A DNA stretch of 7,817 bases from Rickettsiales bacterium (lineage in GTDB: Bacteria > Pseudomonadota > Alphaproteobacteria > Rickettsiales > UBA1997), in the NCBI GenBank assembly GCA_947455845.1, contig CANGQE010000053.1:1-7817 (forward strand). Direction: 5' to 3'. The position numbers and the translations under genes were made by a program. This document shows, in pieces, positions 1 to 6,461 of the stretch; the first letter of the stretch is position 1, and every line of letters begins with the position of its first letter. The notes beneath the pieces were generated by a model that saw nothing but the letters and a program-made list of their open reading frames with translations, was not told the origin of the DNA and made no database searches.

Positions 1-30
1 AAAAAGTAGAAAAACTGGAATTAGTAATTG

Positions 31-561
31 TTAGAAATTATGACTGATTCCACTCGTCAGTTTGAGAGGGATAGATTGTTTAAAAAATGGGGTCAGTTCA
101 TGCTGCTTACTGTAAGAATATTGCTGATATTCGTAAGCTAGCTCGTAGAAAATTTTTTTGTTATTATTGCTTAAGCCTTCCAAATACTGGGTTTCAGAGT
201 TTTTTAGATGTTGTCTCCGAACTGTTTTCCACCAAATTTTTGATTTTGCTGACCCGCGACGGACGAAATTTTTCTCCTTAATCAAGCCCTGCACTTCACT
301 AATTTCTTTCACCGTGTTGCTATGGATAATCCAGCTAATCAACTTTTTTTCATATTTTATTTGCGGTCGAACTATTTCTAAAAGCTTGATCAAGCAATAT
401 TTTCGCTAATTGCTCAACTTCAAAAGGTGAATCAGGTTTTTTTCCATAAGAAATATTTTACTAAAAAAGAGATCGCAGTTCAAACAATAGAAGTTAACCT
501 CTTTCCTTAGATCAAGTTTTTTAACAAATTTTATTCCAATTTTAAAACTGCAATGAGACAT
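31..561 (-). pseudogene. Decayed transposase-like gene split over three frames
   Basis: Seen: three consecutive minus-strand frames, each ending in a stop, join into one plausible protein. The first runs from an ATG at 559-561 to a TAG at 406-408 and encodes MSHCSFK... followed by FYCLNCDLFFSKIF. The second (about 444-350) gives YGKKPDSPFEVEQLAKILL followed by DQAFRNSSTANKI. The third (405 to the TAA at 31-33, about 120 residues) begins near YEKKLISWI and is rich in Lys, Trp and Tyr. A Cys-x2-Cys with aromatic neighbours, followed by a possible helix-turn-helix with a trailing Trp-Ile, resembles the zinc-ribbon plus HTH start of IS1/IS1595-like transposases. The expected first Cys pair is reduced to one Cys. 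Inference: a relic with at least two frameshifts. No catalytic residues can be assigned, and the family is not certain. Its first codons overlap the start of the divergent gene at 553 by 9 bases. Confidence 0.35.
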
Positions 562-1407
562 TCCCTCGACCATTTACCAAAAAATAAACGCGCTGAATTA
601 GCTAAAGTTGTCGCTGAAATTCGCGAATCTTGCACTGATGTTGAACAGATTATTTTATTTGGCTCTTACGCCCGCGGCACTTTCAAAGAGGCTAAAGATT
701 TAAAAGAAGATCGTAAATCTGGTCATGTTTCTGATTATGATATTTTAGTTGTAACCGAAAGATGGCAAACTATTCACGAATTTGTTTCGTGGAATGATGC
801 TGAAAAATTAAACTTAAGCGCCCCTGTTAGAATCATCGCCATCGATATTGAGCAGCTTAACACCCACCTTGCCAACTCCCATTACCTCTACAGTGAAATC
901 GAAAAAGACGGCGTTTTGCTTTACGATTCGAGAAAATATAAATTAGCGATTAAGAAAAAATTAAAAAATTTTGAACAGCAACGCATCGCTCAAGAATATT
1001 TCGATCACTGGTTTGGCAAGGCTAACGACTTCGTCGATACTTTCCGCATGATGCTCAAAAAAAGCAAAACCGCCAGCGCCTCTTTTCACATGCATCAAAT
1101 TGTCGAATCTTGCTACAAAACCATTCTTCTAGTTTTTACCGGCCTTTGCCCCAACGAACATCACCTCAGAACTTTGGGACGCTTAGCCGAAAAATTTCAT
1201 CCCGAAATCGCCACCCTTTTTGCACAAAGAACCCAAGCCGAACGTGATCGTTTCGCAATTTTAGAATATGCCTACATCGGTGGTAGGTACGATCCTAAGC
1301 ATAAAATTTCCAAAGAAGATTTGGAAATTTTAGCACTAGATGTGACCCGACTTTTGAAAATCACCGAGAAAATTTGCGAAGGGAAGATTTTTAGTTTTAG
1401 GCAGTAG
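553..1407 (+). CDS. Fused minimal nucleotidyltransferase-HEPN domain protein
   Basis: A 284-residue protein with two domains. Residues about 14-130 form a polymerase-beta-type minimal nucleotidyltransferase (MNT). The signature is LFGSYARGTF (35-44), followed by SDYDILVV (60-67), which supplies the two metal-binding aspartates D61 and D63. A clear third carboxylate is not evident in the following strand (PVRIIAID, 90-97). Residues about 140-280 are helical and match HEPN domains. The late segment LEYAYIGGRYDPKH (237-250) contains R245 and H250 in an R-x4-H arrangement, the spacing of the HEPN ribonuclease motif. Known: separate MNT and HEPN proteins form HepT/MntA toxin-antitoxin pairs in which the MNT protein AMPylates the HEPN toxin. 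Fused versions are common but poorly characterised. Inference: a nucleotide-modifying and possibly RNA-acting protein, perhaps a self-contained toxin-antitoxin-like or stress module. No separate partner gene lies beside it. The ATG start has no Shine-Dalgarno sequence. Confidence 0.85.
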   Translation: MRHSLDHLPKNKRAELAKVVAEIRESCTDVEQIILFGSYARGTFKEAKDLKEDRKSGHVSDYDILVVTERWQTIHEFVSWNDAEKLNLSAPVRIIAIDIEQLNTHLANSHYLYSEIEKDGVLLYDSRKYKLAIKKKLKNFEQQRIAQEYFDHWFGKANDFVDTFRMMLKKSKTASASFHMHQIVESCYKTILLVFTGLCPNEHHLRTLGRLAEKFHPEIATLFAQRTQAERDRFAILEYAYIGGRYDPKHKISKEDLEILALDVTRLLKITEKICEGKIFSFRQ

Positions 1408-1435
1408 CCCTCTTTTACCCTTCCATCCCCACCCG

Positions 1436-1530
1436 CTGGTCGAGCGGAGTCGAGACCTACCTAAGGTTCCTGCTACCGTGCGTAGATATTGAGCGTAAAC
1501 TTCGGGTAGGTCTCGACGCAGCGAAACCAG
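1436..1530. repeat. Inverted repeat with 26-bp arms
   Basis: The arms at 1436-1461 and 1505-1530 are inverted copies. The inner 13 bases (GTCGAGACCTACC on the left) and the outer 5 (CTGGT) pair perfectly, with mismatches only in the 8 bases between. The spacer is 43 bases. It lies between the convergent ends of the MNT-HEPN gene and the acetyltransferase gene. The GAGCGGAGTCGAGACC-type half resembles dispersed intergenic palindromes seen in many bacteria. It could act as a bidirectional transcript end, but there is no T-run, so it is better called a palindromic repeat than a terminator. Confidence 0.75.
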
Positions 1531-1537
1531 AGGGCGG

Positions 1538-2062
1538 CTATTCACCCCCCAAGCTAAACAACAAACTATCCCTCCCCTCCACCACCACGTCAGAGTAATA
1601 TTTAAAATGGAATTTTTCGGTAATCAGGTGTTGAGATTTTTTATTTTCCTTGGAGGTTTTGGCAAAAATTGTTTTCAGTTTAAGCGTCTCAAAGCCATAT
1701 TTTAAAACCAGTGGCACAATTTCCTGACAATAGCCCTTGCCCCAAGATTCCGGCAAAAAGGCGTAGCCGATTTCAACTTTGTCGCTGTGATCTTCCTCAG
1801 TTGGAACTATGGTTCCGATCTTCACCAAACCACATCTGCCAATAAAAATATCCGTCTCTTTTTCAAAAACTGCTCCGGCGGAAAAACCTAATTCCTCACC
1901 ATGTTTTAAAACCTTTTCAAATCTTTTTTGAATTTCCTCATCAGATATCAAACCCTTTCCCATAAATTTTGTGGTCTGGTCATTTTTATGAAGGCTGACG
2001 AAATATTTAAAGTCGTTGTGAGTAAAGTGTCGCAGGTAAAGCCTTGGAGATTCAATGAACAT
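1538..2062 (-). CDS. GNAT N-acetyltransferase, RimJ/RimL (Acetyltransf_3) type
   Basis: A 174-residue protein, the usual length for a single-domain GNAT enzyme. The N-terminus SPRLYLRHFTHNDF (5-18) is the typical RimJ/RimL-like opening. EIGYAFLPESWGKGYCQE (97-114) contains the acetyl-CoA pyrophosphate-binding loop W107-G-K-G-Y. The ENKKSQHLITEKFHFK segment (139-154) is the family's N-x2-S-x4-EK-x-GF element, with His in place of the usual Gly. Known: this group transfers acetyl from acetyl-CoA to N-terminal amines of ribosomal proteins or to small amines, including some antibiotics. The substrate cannot be read from sequence. The C-terminus is complete (LFSLGGE). The ATG at 2060-2062 has only an AT-rich leader. 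The gene appears monocistronic and converges on the MNT-HEPN gene across an inverted repeat. Confidence 0.85.
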   Translation of the reverse strand: MFIESPRLYLRHFTHNDFKYFVSLHKNDQTTKFMGKGLISDEEIQKRFEKVLKHGEELGFSAGAVFEKETDIFIGRCGLVKIGTIVPTEEDHSDKVEIGYAFLPESWGKGYCQEIVPLVLKYGFETLKLKTIFAKTSKENKKSQHLITEKFHFKYYSDVVVEGRDSLLFSLGGE

Positions 2063-2248
2063 ATTTATTAGTAATTTATAAAATTGTCTAAACGGAACAT
2101 TTAAAATTTTCTTTTCGCAATTTAATGGTGCTTGTTGCCATCCGAATAGTTACTCACCTCAATTATTCAAATAGATTTTTGGCAGATACTTTTAGGGAAT
2201 TAAAAATATGACTAATCAAGTTTAAGACCCACTCCCTCTTTCCCAATT

Positions 2249-2427
2249 TTGGAAATCTGGTCAAACCAATTTCAATTCCCAGTCACGAGCGTTTCATTGA
2301 AGTTGAATATCCACCTCAAAGATTTACCACACATTAACGCTGTTTTAATTTCTCACAATATCCCGACCATCTTGATTTGCGACAGCGCCTTTATCTTCAA
2401 AGTAAGGCAAATACCGCCCCACTTTAA
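2249..2427 (+). pseudogene. Remnant of MBL-fold metallo-hydrolase (NAPE-PLD/UlaG-like)
   Basis: Seen: the first frame reads IWSNQFQFPVTSVSLK and then LKDLPHINAVLISHN (to about 2358). The next frame continues YPDHLDLRQRLYLQSKA and stops with TAA at 2425-2427. Joined, this matches the hallmark of NAPE-PLD/UlaG-like metallo-beta-lactamase-fold hydrolases, whose EDLPxIDxVLISHNHYDHLD block carries the HxHxDH zinc-binding motif. Here the frameshift falls inside that motif, the second His is lost, and only SHN...YPDHLD remains. Known: intact members are about 250-370 residues, so only some 60 codons survive, with no N-terminal beta-sandwich and none of the later metal ligands. Inference: a decayed internal fragment, not a functional gene. 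The match rests on memory of the family motif. Confidence 0.55.
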
Positions 2428-2431
2428 TTAG

Positions 2432-2638
2432 CTAACAGTGTCTACTACTTTGGTGTTTAGCAACAATTGCCTCATTACCATCTGCACCTACAGATTCAGT
2501 ACTATTAGAGTTATCATGTTCTTTCTTCTTAACTTCTTTTGACACTATGTTAGGACCAACTGTTCTGATTGGTTTAGCTAGAGCAATTGATGGGGAAATA
2601 ATGGCGGAAATAACTAATAATTTTAGAACTGTTTTCAT
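2432..2638 (-). CDS. Small exported protein of unknown function
   Basis: A 68-residue protein starting at the ATG at 2636-2638. An ATG or alternative start 11 codons further upstream is possible, but would place hydrophobic residues ahead of the natural signal peptide. MKTVLKLLVISAIISPS followed by IALA is a clear Sec signal: a basic n-region, a hydrophobic core, and ALA before the likely cleavage at Ala21/Lys22. The mature part is about 47 residues, hydrophilic, with a KEVKKKEHD charged patch and a Ser/Asn-rich stretch, ending in a single Cys (SSRHC). No family is recognised. It resembles in layout the exported protein at 6788 (signal peptide plus low-complexity polar tail), but no sequence similarity is evident. 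The true C-terminus is uncertain because the stop lies immediately beside a decayed gene. Confidence 0.5.
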   Translation of the reverse strand: MKTVLKLLVISAIISPSIALAKPIRTVGPNIVSKEVKKKEHDNSNSTESVGADGNEAIVAKHQSSRHC

Positions 2639-3062
2639 GTGATTTAAAAATAAAATTGAAAGTTGGAGCAATCTTAAAATGGATTGCGATTTCTTGGTGG
2701 CAATAAAATTATTCGGTATTTTTACGCATGCCTAAAGAGCCTGTTGCAAATCTAACTTCCTAAAAAATTCAGCTTCAAGAAATCTGATTTATAATTTTTA
2801 GAAGCAGACCATCTCAATTTGTTTATGCTCAAAGGAAATACTGAATTTACGTTAAAATCTTGCTATAAAATCGACTAAGTTGAAGAAAGTAATACCAATT
2901 CTAACACTAGAAAACAATGGCTGTAGAGACTATTGATAACAAGGAAATAATTCAGAAAGATTAGGAGATTCTAGAGGGATTCTTGGAGTAAAGATTGCAA
3001 TTTATTTCATTAAATCCTTTTCTTATTTTTCCAAATTTTACTAACTTTAATTCTTACCAAAA
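2639..3062. other. Long AT-rich intergenic stretch upstream of pal
   Basis: A 424-base gap. No long open frame or confident RNA gene is visible. It contains GAGCCTGTTGCAAA at 2737-2750, which resembles the ...CTGTTGCAAA ends of IS6-type insertion sequences, but no matching second end or transposase was found nearby. The last 60 bases before pal are nearly pure AT with pyrimidine tracts and presumably include its promoter and leader. No -35/-10 pair is distinct enough to call. Confidence 0.4.
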
Positions 3063-3545
3063 ATGTCTACTAAAAATTTAGTCACACTACTTACAGCCCT
3101 GATTTTATCTTCTTGCTGCAACGGTGGCAAAGCAACTAAAAGCGCGAGCACAACAACACCTGTAGCAGCGGCGCCAGTAATAGTGCAAACTCCGAGTGAA
3201 AAAACTACAGTAATAAGAACTATTTTTTTCGATGTAGGAACTTCTGCTTTAAGCAGCGAAGCTCTAGAAACTCTTGACGGCAACGTCGTTACTTGGATGA
3301 AAGAAAATCCTGAAATAAAAGTTGTGGTCGAAGGCCATTGCGATGAAAGAGGAAGTTCAGCTTTCAATCTAGTACTTGGTCAAAAAAGAGCTGATTCCGT
3401 GAAGCAATATCTAGTTCAAAACGGCATTGATTCTTCCAGAATCTCAACCGTAAGCTACGGCCTTTCTCGCCCTCTTGACTTAAGACATAATGAAGACGCT
3501 TGGTCAAAAAACCGCCGCGTTGCAACGATTGCAGTTGTGAAATAG
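3063..3545 (+). CDS. pal: Peptidoglycan-associated lipoprotein Pal (OmpA family)
   Basis: A 160-residue lipoprotein. Residues 1-17 form a signal peptide ending in the lipobox LSSC, with Cys18 as the lipidation site. Position +2 is Cys rather than Asp, so outer-membrane sorting by Lol is expected. A linker rich in Ala, Thr and Lys (20-48) precedes the OmpA-like domain (about 50-160). This holds FFDVGTSAL (55-63), VVEGHCDERGSS (88-99), NLVLGQKRADSVKQYL (102-117) and the C-terminal NRR (150-152). D94 and R151 correspond to the residues that bind diaminopimelate in peptidoglycan. Pal is the anchor of the Tol-Pal envelope-constriction system. It stands alone here, without tolB before it or a ybgF/cpoB-like gene after it, which departs from the usual cluster. 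The GHCDERG/NRR signature is proteobacterial. The start is supported by the signal peptide; there is no Shine-Dalgarno sequence. Confidence 0.93.
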   Translation: MSTKNLVTLLTALILSSCCNGGKATKSASTTTPVAAAPVIVQTPSEKTTVIRTIFFDVGTSALSSEALETLDGNVVTWMKENPEIKVVVEGHCDERGSSAFNLVLGQKRADSVKQYLVQNGIDSSRISTVSYGLSRPLDLRHNEDAWSKNRRVATIAVVK

Positions 3546-3550
3546 TTCTT

Positions 3551-3685
3551 CCCACTCGGTGTCATCCCGCACTTGCTGCAGGGTCCAATGTAAACTTAAA
3601 AAACTCCACTGGTGACACGGTAGACCCCGCAGCAAGTGCGGGGTGACAAGGGGGAGAAATTCGGAATAATACTAACACCGAGTGG
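3551..3685. repeat. Nested inverted repeats downstream of pal
   Basis: The inner arms at 3560-3585 and 3623-3648 are inverted copies of a 26-bp unit (TGTCATCCCGCACTTG at its start), matching at 24 of 26 positions. Each arm is itself a hairpin with an 8-base stem and a CTTGC loop; the stem in the left copy has one mismatch. Outside these lies a second, perfect 11-bp inverted pair, CCACTCGGTGT at 3552-3562 and ACACCGAGTGG at 3675-3685. The block starts 5 bases after the pal stop codon and may form or protect the 3' end of its transcript. The nested layout suggests a small mobile palindromic element. Confidence 0.8.
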
Positions 3686-3709
3686 AGGGGGGAAAGCATC
3701 TCACCCACT

Positions 3710-3741
3710 CTGTCATCCTGAACTTGTTTCAGGATCTATTC
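3710..3741 (+). repeat. CTTGT-loop palindromic repeat, single copy
   Basis: A 32-base unit identical to 6619-6650. It contains the hairpin ATCCTGAA-CTTGT-TTCAGGAT (8-base perfect stem, 5-base loop) after a CTGTC lead. Its right edge overlaps the TGA stop codon of the minus-strand gene at 3740-4027, supplying two of the three stop bases. Confidence 0.85.
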
Positions 3742-4027
3742 ACAAACTACCACCCAACTTCATCTCCAGATAAGTCTTAGAAAGATCAATCGCCTGTTCC
3801 ACTGCCGGAGAGTCCGCACGGAAAAGATGAGTCACCGCTTTCTTAATAAAATCATCAGAATTTTCTTGTTTCAACACCGCGCGATGTAATGACTTATTTA
3901 ACTGCTCAATAATAATCTCCGCCTGATTAAAACTGCCGCCATTTCTAAAGTCATTGGGCTGCAAATTATCCAGAAAATCCATTTTTTGGCGCTGATATTT
4001 TGCTGCTAATTCTTGTTCGTTACTCAT
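3740..4027 (-). CDS. Small helical protein of unknown function
   Basis: A 95-residue protein. The ATG at 4025-4027 is preferred over one 7 codons upstream because GAGGG lies 8 bases before it, the only good Shine-Dalgarno-like sequence in the window; the upstream codons themselves make up that purine run. The protein is hydrophilic and probably all helical. It begins MSNEQELAAKYQRQKMDFL, has a middle run NQAEIIIEQLNKSLHRAVL, and ends in an amphipathic helix near LSKTYLEMKLGGSL. There is no signal peptide, membrane segment or Cys. No family is recognised. It lies 36 bases downstream of the beta-lactamase relic on the same strand and could have been co-transcribed with it. Its stop codon overlaps a palindromic repeat, so the C-terminus may have been reset by repeat insertion. 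Confidence 0.55.
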   Translation of the reverse strand: MSNEQELAAKYQRQKMDFLDNLQPNDFRNGGSFNQAEIIIEQLNKSLHRAVLKQENSDDFIKKAVTHLFRADSPAVEQAIDLSKTYLEMKLGGSL

Positions 4028-4063
4028 TTTTATTAACCCTCGATCCATTTTATTAATTTTACT

Positions 4064-4300
4064 TTAATTTTTCATCCAAGAAGCTGGAGTTTGCGGCTGC
4101 TTCCAAACCTCAATGAAATCAACGTATCCGTCCTTAAATGGCAATTTTGAAAGTTGAACAAGGGGAGTGCCGCGCTTTACAAGCCTCGCCTTCTTGGACA
4201 ATGGTTTTGTTTTTTTCAGTGGCGATGAAACATTTGGTATTAGCCATTGCGGGTGTGGTGAGAAGTAATCCACCACCAAGGAGAAATATTATTTTTTCAT
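4064..4300 (-). pseudogene. Broken class D (OXA-type) beta-lactamase
   Basis: Seen: from an ATG at 4298-4300 the reading needs one more A in a six-A run (4292-4297) to enter the frame IIFLLGGGLLLTTPAMA, a signal peptide. That frame continues with KCFIATEKNKTIVQEGE and then CKARHSPCSTFKIA. Near 4138-4145 the frame changes, and the neighbouring frame reads LPFKDGYVDFIEVWKQPQT followed by PASWMKN, then TAA at 4064-4066. Known: class D enzymes carry the acylated Ser and carbamylated Lys in S-T-F-K, followed by about 20 residues (LMGxDxGIL...), then PFKxGYxDxxEVWKQPQTPxSWMKN and the SxV motif. Here STFK is intact, the intervening piece is deleted out of frame, and the stop falls where SxV should begin. 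The YGN and KTG motifs are absent. Inference: a dead, truncated penicillin-hydrolase or resistance gene of about 79 codons out of a usual 260. Confidence 0.85.
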
Positions 4301-4333
4301 GATTTGTAGATAGCTTGTTACTACGGGCACTTC

Positions 4334-4364
4334 GTGTCACCCCGCACTTGTTGCGGGGTGACAC
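4334..4364. repeat. Perfect 13-bp-stem CTTGT-loop hairpin
   Basis: A perfect palindrome made of GTGTCACCCCGCA, the loop CTTGT, and TGCGGGGTGACAC. It lies 45 bases beyond the stop of the carboxyltransferase-like gene and 33 bases before the beta-lactamase relic's start, both on the minus strand. It could act as the 3' end or a stability element for the 4410-6428 transcript. There is no U-tract on either side, so a classical intrinsic terminator is not supported. Confidence 0.85.
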
Positions 4365-4409
4365 CTTTGGTAAGGACTTACACAAAAATACAAATTATTC
4401 TAAACACAA

Positions 4410-6428
4410 CTAACGCGTATTTGCTACCGAACCAGAAGCTAAACCCGATTTACCGGTTGGCTGAATAACCTTTCCGGGTTGGTCATCACCGGACTCATTA
4501 ACAACAGACCCGCTAAAATATCCATCAGCTCCCAATTCCATCAGCTTTCCCAGAAGTGGCAGGCTGTAAGATTTATTCGCAGATAGATCAACCGCATTTT
4601 TAGAATAAAACTCCGCAGTTGCTTTTTTATGTTCTGCCGCGCTTAAGCCTTCGGCACTTGGCTTAGCACCACGGTAACTCCCATCAACATAAACGGTATC
4701 TCCGCCGGTAAGAGCAGCGGCAACTATTGCAGCGTTAGTAATACTACTAACTTTGGCACCTTCTGCCACTCTTGCTGATATTTTTTCGTGACAAGTTTTA
4801 AATCTTTCCGGAGCTTTGTCGCTTTCCAAGTAAGTTCTTTCGCCTGAGGCTTGAACTAAGCTGATCGGACAGAATTTATCTTCTTTGGCGGTCAAAACTT
4901 CTTTCGGCAATTTATCTTCTTGTACCAGTTTTTTAGCAATATCCTGCACCGCTTCACTATTAAAAGAAGCCGCTACCAGAAGGTCTTTCGCCTCTTGATG
5001 TAATCCTTTAAAAGCATCTTGCTTCAAAGTAGTTTTCATGTGCTCAGCACATAAAAATTTCATGGCCTCCTCTGATAATTTTTGCGGTAATTTATCATTT
5101 CTAAAAGCGTCAACAATATCAACATTCAATCCGCTGTAAAGTTGTTCATGGCTTTGAGCTTTTAACATTTTAGCCATTTTGGCAAAATCAATACCATCTT
5201 GGTTTTTGCACTCAGGCAAAATTGTTTCTAGAGTTTTCTCAATTGAAAAAATTGTTCCCGTCTCAATTCTTTTATGTCCCGGTGTAACTGAGGTTGGCAT
5301 CGCAAATCTTTCTCTAAATTCTTTGTAATAAACTTCGAAAATATCTAGAGCATTTGCAGGGGAAACTCCGGCAAATTTGGAATATTTAGATTTACCGATT
5401 GCCTCAACCGAATAAGATTCACCACCATCAGGCATGCCCATTTCAACCTTGGCTTTTTCAGACCAAGCGCCACCAACTCTGATTGCAGCGTAGCTTTTAT
5501 CACGACCTTGTTGAATGCTGTCTATTTCGCCAAGGGTGGCAAGTTGCTTTGGTGAAAATTCAAGATTGTAATTTCTTTTCGCCAGTGCGTCACCAAGATC
5601 ATAAATATTAGGGAAGGTTCCACCACTTCCTTTATGGACGAAATCTGTGTTAGTCGAAACTCCGTGATCAATACCACTCTTAACAAATTCTGCCGCTGCT
5701 TCTGGAACATTACCGTGAGCATGAAGTCCAACTGAACCTATGCCATATTTTAGTGCCAATGGGAAGACTACGCCACCAACTCTTTTAGCATCTTCCACTC
5801 CCAAACCCGTCACCATTCTTTTAACTGACAAATCGGCTCCAACTGCTGCTGCAAGCTTTGCCGCCTCTTCCATTTTTTTGGCAAAGAAAGGTTGGTAAGA
5901 TTCTTCAGGGGCATGAGGAACTGCGATTTCTATTTTTGCTCCCACTTTTTTCAAAGTTTGAACACAATGCTCCATTTCAGCAATGTTGGTATTGTAATCA
6001 AAAACCTTAAAAGCGGTTCTGCCTTTAGTTTTTTCGTTAACAAATTCTAGATATTTTTCCAAATCTCCAGCATGTAACGGCGCCACAGAATTACCATATC
6101 CACCACGAGTAAGAGATCTAAATTCGGTACCATTTGGCGTCGCTTCTAACACTTTGGCAAATAACTCAGTTAGATCTCTAAAGCTCATAACATAAGAACC
6201 ATATTCTTGACCACCCGTCTCAAGTCTGCCAAAATGTTCTGGTCCTTGTTGGTTCAAACTATCAAAATGCGTTAACACTTCTAAAGCAGCCGGATCAGTC
6301 GGAACTTGTCCGTTAATAAAGGCTCCTTGGTTGTGATCGCGGATAACGTAGTTAGCTTGAAACGTTGGTTTTTTAGGCAATAGAATTTTAGACGCGGTGC
6401 TAAACGCTGTTTTTGCTATCTGCTTCAT
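4410..6428 (-). CDS. Divergent carboxyltransferase-domain (PycB/OadA-like) protein without biotin domain
   Basis: A 672-residue, apparently cytosolic protein. Residues about 25-400 follow the order of the carboxyltransferase TIM barrel of pyruvate carboxylase, oxaloacetate decarboxylase and transcarboxylase. VIRDHNQGAF (28-37) stands for TLRDAHQSL, GRLETGGQEY (67-76) for SLEMWGGATF, FRSLTRGGYGNSV (103-115) for LQMLLRGQNLVGY, FKVFDYNTNIAEM (140-152) for FRIFDALNDLRNM, SVKRM (201-205) for the IKDM lysine strand, GLHAHGN (234-240) for HTHDT, and SVTPGHK (380-386) for KVTPSSK. The metal ligands D31, H236 and H238 and the carbamylated-lysine equivalent K203 are all kept, but many flanking residues that contact biotin or pyruvate differ. 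Residues 400-672 only loosely resemble the PYC_OADA region, and no C-terminal biotinyl domain is present. Inference: a metal-dependent lyase or carboxyltransferase of unknown substrate, or one served by a biotin carrier in trans. The ATG start has no Shine-Dalgarno sequence. Confidence 0.8.
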   Translation of the reverse strand: MKQIAKTAFSTASKILLPKKPTFQANYVIRDHNQGAFINGQVPTDPAALEVLTHFDSLNQQGPEHFGRLETGGQEYGSYVMSFRDLTELFAKVLEATPNGTEFRSLTRGGYGNSVAPLHAGDLEKYLEFVNEKTKGRTAFKVFDYNTNIAEMEHCVQTLKKVGAKIEIAVPHAPEESYQPFFAKKMEEAAKLAAAVGADLSVKRMVTGLGVEDAKRVGGVVFPLALKYGIGSVGLHAHGNVPEAAAEFVKSGIDHGVSTNTDFVHKGSGGTFPNIYDLGDALAKRNYNLEFSPKQLATLGEIDSIQQGRDKSYAAIRVGGAWSEKAKVEMGMPDGGESYSVEAIGKSKYSKFAGVSPANALDIFEVYYKEFRERFAMPTSVTPGHKRIETGTIFSIEKTLETILPECKNQDGIDFAKMAKMLKAQSHEQLYSGLNVDIVDAFRNDKLPQKLSEEAMKFLCAEHMKTTLKQDAFKGLHQEAKDLLVAASFNSEAVQDIAKKLVQEDKLPKEVLTAKEDKFCPISLVQASGERTYLESDKAPERFKTCHEKISARVAEGAKVSSITNAAIVAAALTGGDTVYVDGSYRGAKPSAEGLSAAEHKKATAEFYSKNAVDLSANKSYSLPLLGKLMELGADGYFSGSVVNESGDDQPGKVIQPTGKSGLASGSVANTR

Positions 6429-6461
6429 AATTTAGATGAATTAAATGAGATAAGATTGGAA

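Noticed and set aside
87..409. Two overlapping plus-strand open frames as genes
   Set aside because: Both lie opposite the better-supported minus-strand relic and show no domain, signal peptide or plausible start.
1336..1545. Minus-strand open frame of 69 codons
   Set aside because: It is made largely of the inverted repeat at 1436-1530 and the antisense of the MNT-HEPN 3' end.
3047..3555. Minus-strand open frames opposite pal
   Set aside because: The plus strand carries a complete Pal with lipobox and OmpA motifs; the antisense frames have no recognisable content.
4334..4364. Strong hairpin as a Rho-independent terminator
   Set aside because: No T-run follows on either strand, and the same unit recurs in the window as a dispersed repeat.
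5049..5078. EEAMKFL in the carboxyltransferase-like protein as a possible biotinylation site
   Set aside because: It resembles the EAMKM biotin motif but lies mid-protein (about residues 453-459), without the surrounding beta-hairpin glycines of a biotinyl domain. Taken as chance.
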